NCBI GenBank assembly: GCA_024641365.1
Contig: JAHEDF010000167.1
Span: 1 to 7,824 of the forward strand
Source of the DNA: Planctomycetota bacterium
GTDB lineage: Bacteria > Planctomycetota > UBA11346
DNA length: 7,824 bases
Reading direction: 5' to 3'
Within the stretch, counting starts at the first letter, position 1; each line of letters opens with the position of its first letter. A program made the position numbers and the translations under genes. The notes beneath the pieces were generated by a model. The model had not been told where the DNA came from, did no database searches, and worked only from the letters and a program-made list of their open reading frames with translations. Of the stretch, positions 7,133-7,824 are shown piece by piece.

Positions 7133-7383
7133 ATGATGAGTGCTGAGCGTATTTCTTGGCTATCACCATCATCGATAATAAATATAAGTTCGTTTTGGGA
7201 TAACAACAGGTCTTTGAGCCGAGCCTGCAAACGTGTGGGTAATGATGACCTGAACAGAAGACAAAATGGTAGCTTATTACAGATTGATTAATGATGGCGG
7301 CAGTGAATTTACTCGTCATGAAAACAGCGGGCTTCAGCAAAATAGGTAATTGCCTCAGCATTATGTTTGGATGTGCTAAGCTC

Positions 7384-7824
7384 ATGGAACGTATTACCGA
7401 CTGTCTCGCTCGTCACGCACAACATCAACCGGACATACTTGCAGTGGTTGATGGAAAGCAGCAATTAACTTTTGCGGAATTACATCGTGCCGTAAACGCT
7501 ATGGCTCAGCAATTACGCGATGCAGGTGTTGCGATTGGCGATCGCGTGGCGGTGCGTGGTCATGACGGTGGGGCAACCTTAGTTGCTGCACTTGCCGTTT
7601 TATCATTAGGAGGTGTGCACGCTCCAGTTGATCACACCTTGGCCGATGTCGAAATTGAAACGTTAGTGCAAGCGCTGCAAACACCCTGGCGCTTAGATAT
7701 TCCACGAGCGGCAACGGTGGCCGATTTATCACAGGTAAATCTACTACGCACAAAATATCCGCGTAGTGACGATCCGTTGGGTGTTGGGCAGAGCGCATTT
7801 TTGCGTTTATCGTCTGGCACAACC
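7384..7824 (+). CDS. AMP-forming synthetase/ligase (ANL superfamily), 3' end outside the window
   Basis: This is the N-terminal 147 residues of an acyl/aryl-CoA ligase or adenylation-domain enzyme. Such enzymes activate a carboxylate with ATP to an acyl-adenylate and then pass it to CoA or a carrier protein. The start has the usual pattern: MERITDCLARHAQHQPD, then LTFAELHRAVNAMAQQLRDA (28-47), GVAIGDRVAV (48-57), and a Leu/Ala helix ending in LSLGGVHAPVD (73-83). The frame stays open to the window end and stops inside the phosphate-binding A3 motif, FLRLSSGTT (139-147). The ATG at 7384 fits the normal N-terminus. In-frame ATGs at 7363, 7318 and 7291 would add residues unlike the family, and none has a clear ribosome binding site. 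Substrate-determining motifs lie beyond the edge, so no substrate can be proposed. Family assignment is secure for the part seen. Confidence 0.88.
   Translation, partial: MERITDCLARHAQHQPDILAVVDGKQQLTFAELHRAVNAMAQQLRDAGVAIGDRVAVRGHDGGATLVAALAVLSLGGVHAPVDHTLADVEIETLVQALQTPWRLDIPRAATVADLSQVNLLRTKYPRSDDPLGVGQSAFLRLSSGTT

Larger units (their letters stand above)
6861..7383. other. Divergent noncoding region between glyS and the ligase gene
   Basis: This gap of 523 bases must hold the promoters of glyS (leftward) and of the ligase gene (rightward). Reading frames crossing it on both strands have no recognisable protein motif and no supported start, so I treat it as noncoding. It contains a 97-base imperfect hairpin (7036-7132) and several ATGATG motifs (7095-7296), listed separately. 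An AT-rich patch near 7174-7188 (around GATAATAAATATAAG) could hold a -10 element for the ligase gene, but no well-spaced -35 is visible. Confidence 0.6.

Noticed and set aside
7131..7385. Minus-strand frame of 84 residues across the noncoding gap
   Set aside because: It has no recognised motif, a Cys/His-rich composition unlike its neighbours and no clear ribosome binding site, and it overlaps the hairpin edge and the start of the ligase gene.
7499..7822. Minus-strand frames of 107 and 62 residues at the right end
   Set aside because: They lie opposite the well-supported ANL ligase reading frame and are shadows of it.

Overview
The window is a stretch of bacterial chromosome. It is compact, moderately AT-rich by eye (not counted), and shows no insertion sequence, phage gene, CRISPR array, tRNA or rRNA. 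It holds six complete protein genes and the 5' part of a seventh, mostly housekeeping. The lineage cannot be fixed from the sequence. Two points argue against an E. coli-like gammaproteobacterium. GlyRS is the single-chain alpha2 type rather than GlyQ/GlyS alpha2beta2, and ArgRS belongs to a divergent branch with an altered HIGH motif. The FHA-RDD membrane protein would fit groups rich in Ser/Thr-kinase signalling (Planctomycetota, Verrucomicrobiota, Acidobacteriota and similar), but that is a weak inference.

Layout, left to right. A PHP-family phosphoesterase (histidinol-phosphatase-like, + strand) runs convergently into argS (- strand). The gap is 17 bases, and an AT-only palindrome covers both stop codons. 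Upstream of argS on the - strand lie an FHA-RDD membrane protein and a DUF167/YggU-family gene, giving the order yggU-like, FHA-RDD, argS. Divergently from the yggU-like gene, with only 38 bases between the start codons, runs a YfiH/PgeF-family (laccase-domain) gene on the + strand. It converges on glyS (- strand), and a strong stem-loop with a U-rich tail on the glyS side separates the two. Upstream of glyS is a noncoding region of 523 bases. At the right edge is the start of an AMP-forming acyl/aryl-CoA ligase or adenylation-domain gene on the + strand, cut by the window end inside its SSGTT phosphate-binding motif.

The genes do not form one pathway. argS and glyS supply translation. The PgeF-like protein is probably a housekeeping or cell-wall quality-control enzyme, and YggU-like proteins have no settled role. 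The FHA-RDD protein suggests phospho-threonine signalling at the inner membrane.

I found no convincing new multi-gene system. The signals most worth following are the 97-base imperfect hairpin and clustered ATGATG motifs between glyS and the ligase gene, and the HIGH-motif substitution in ArgRS.
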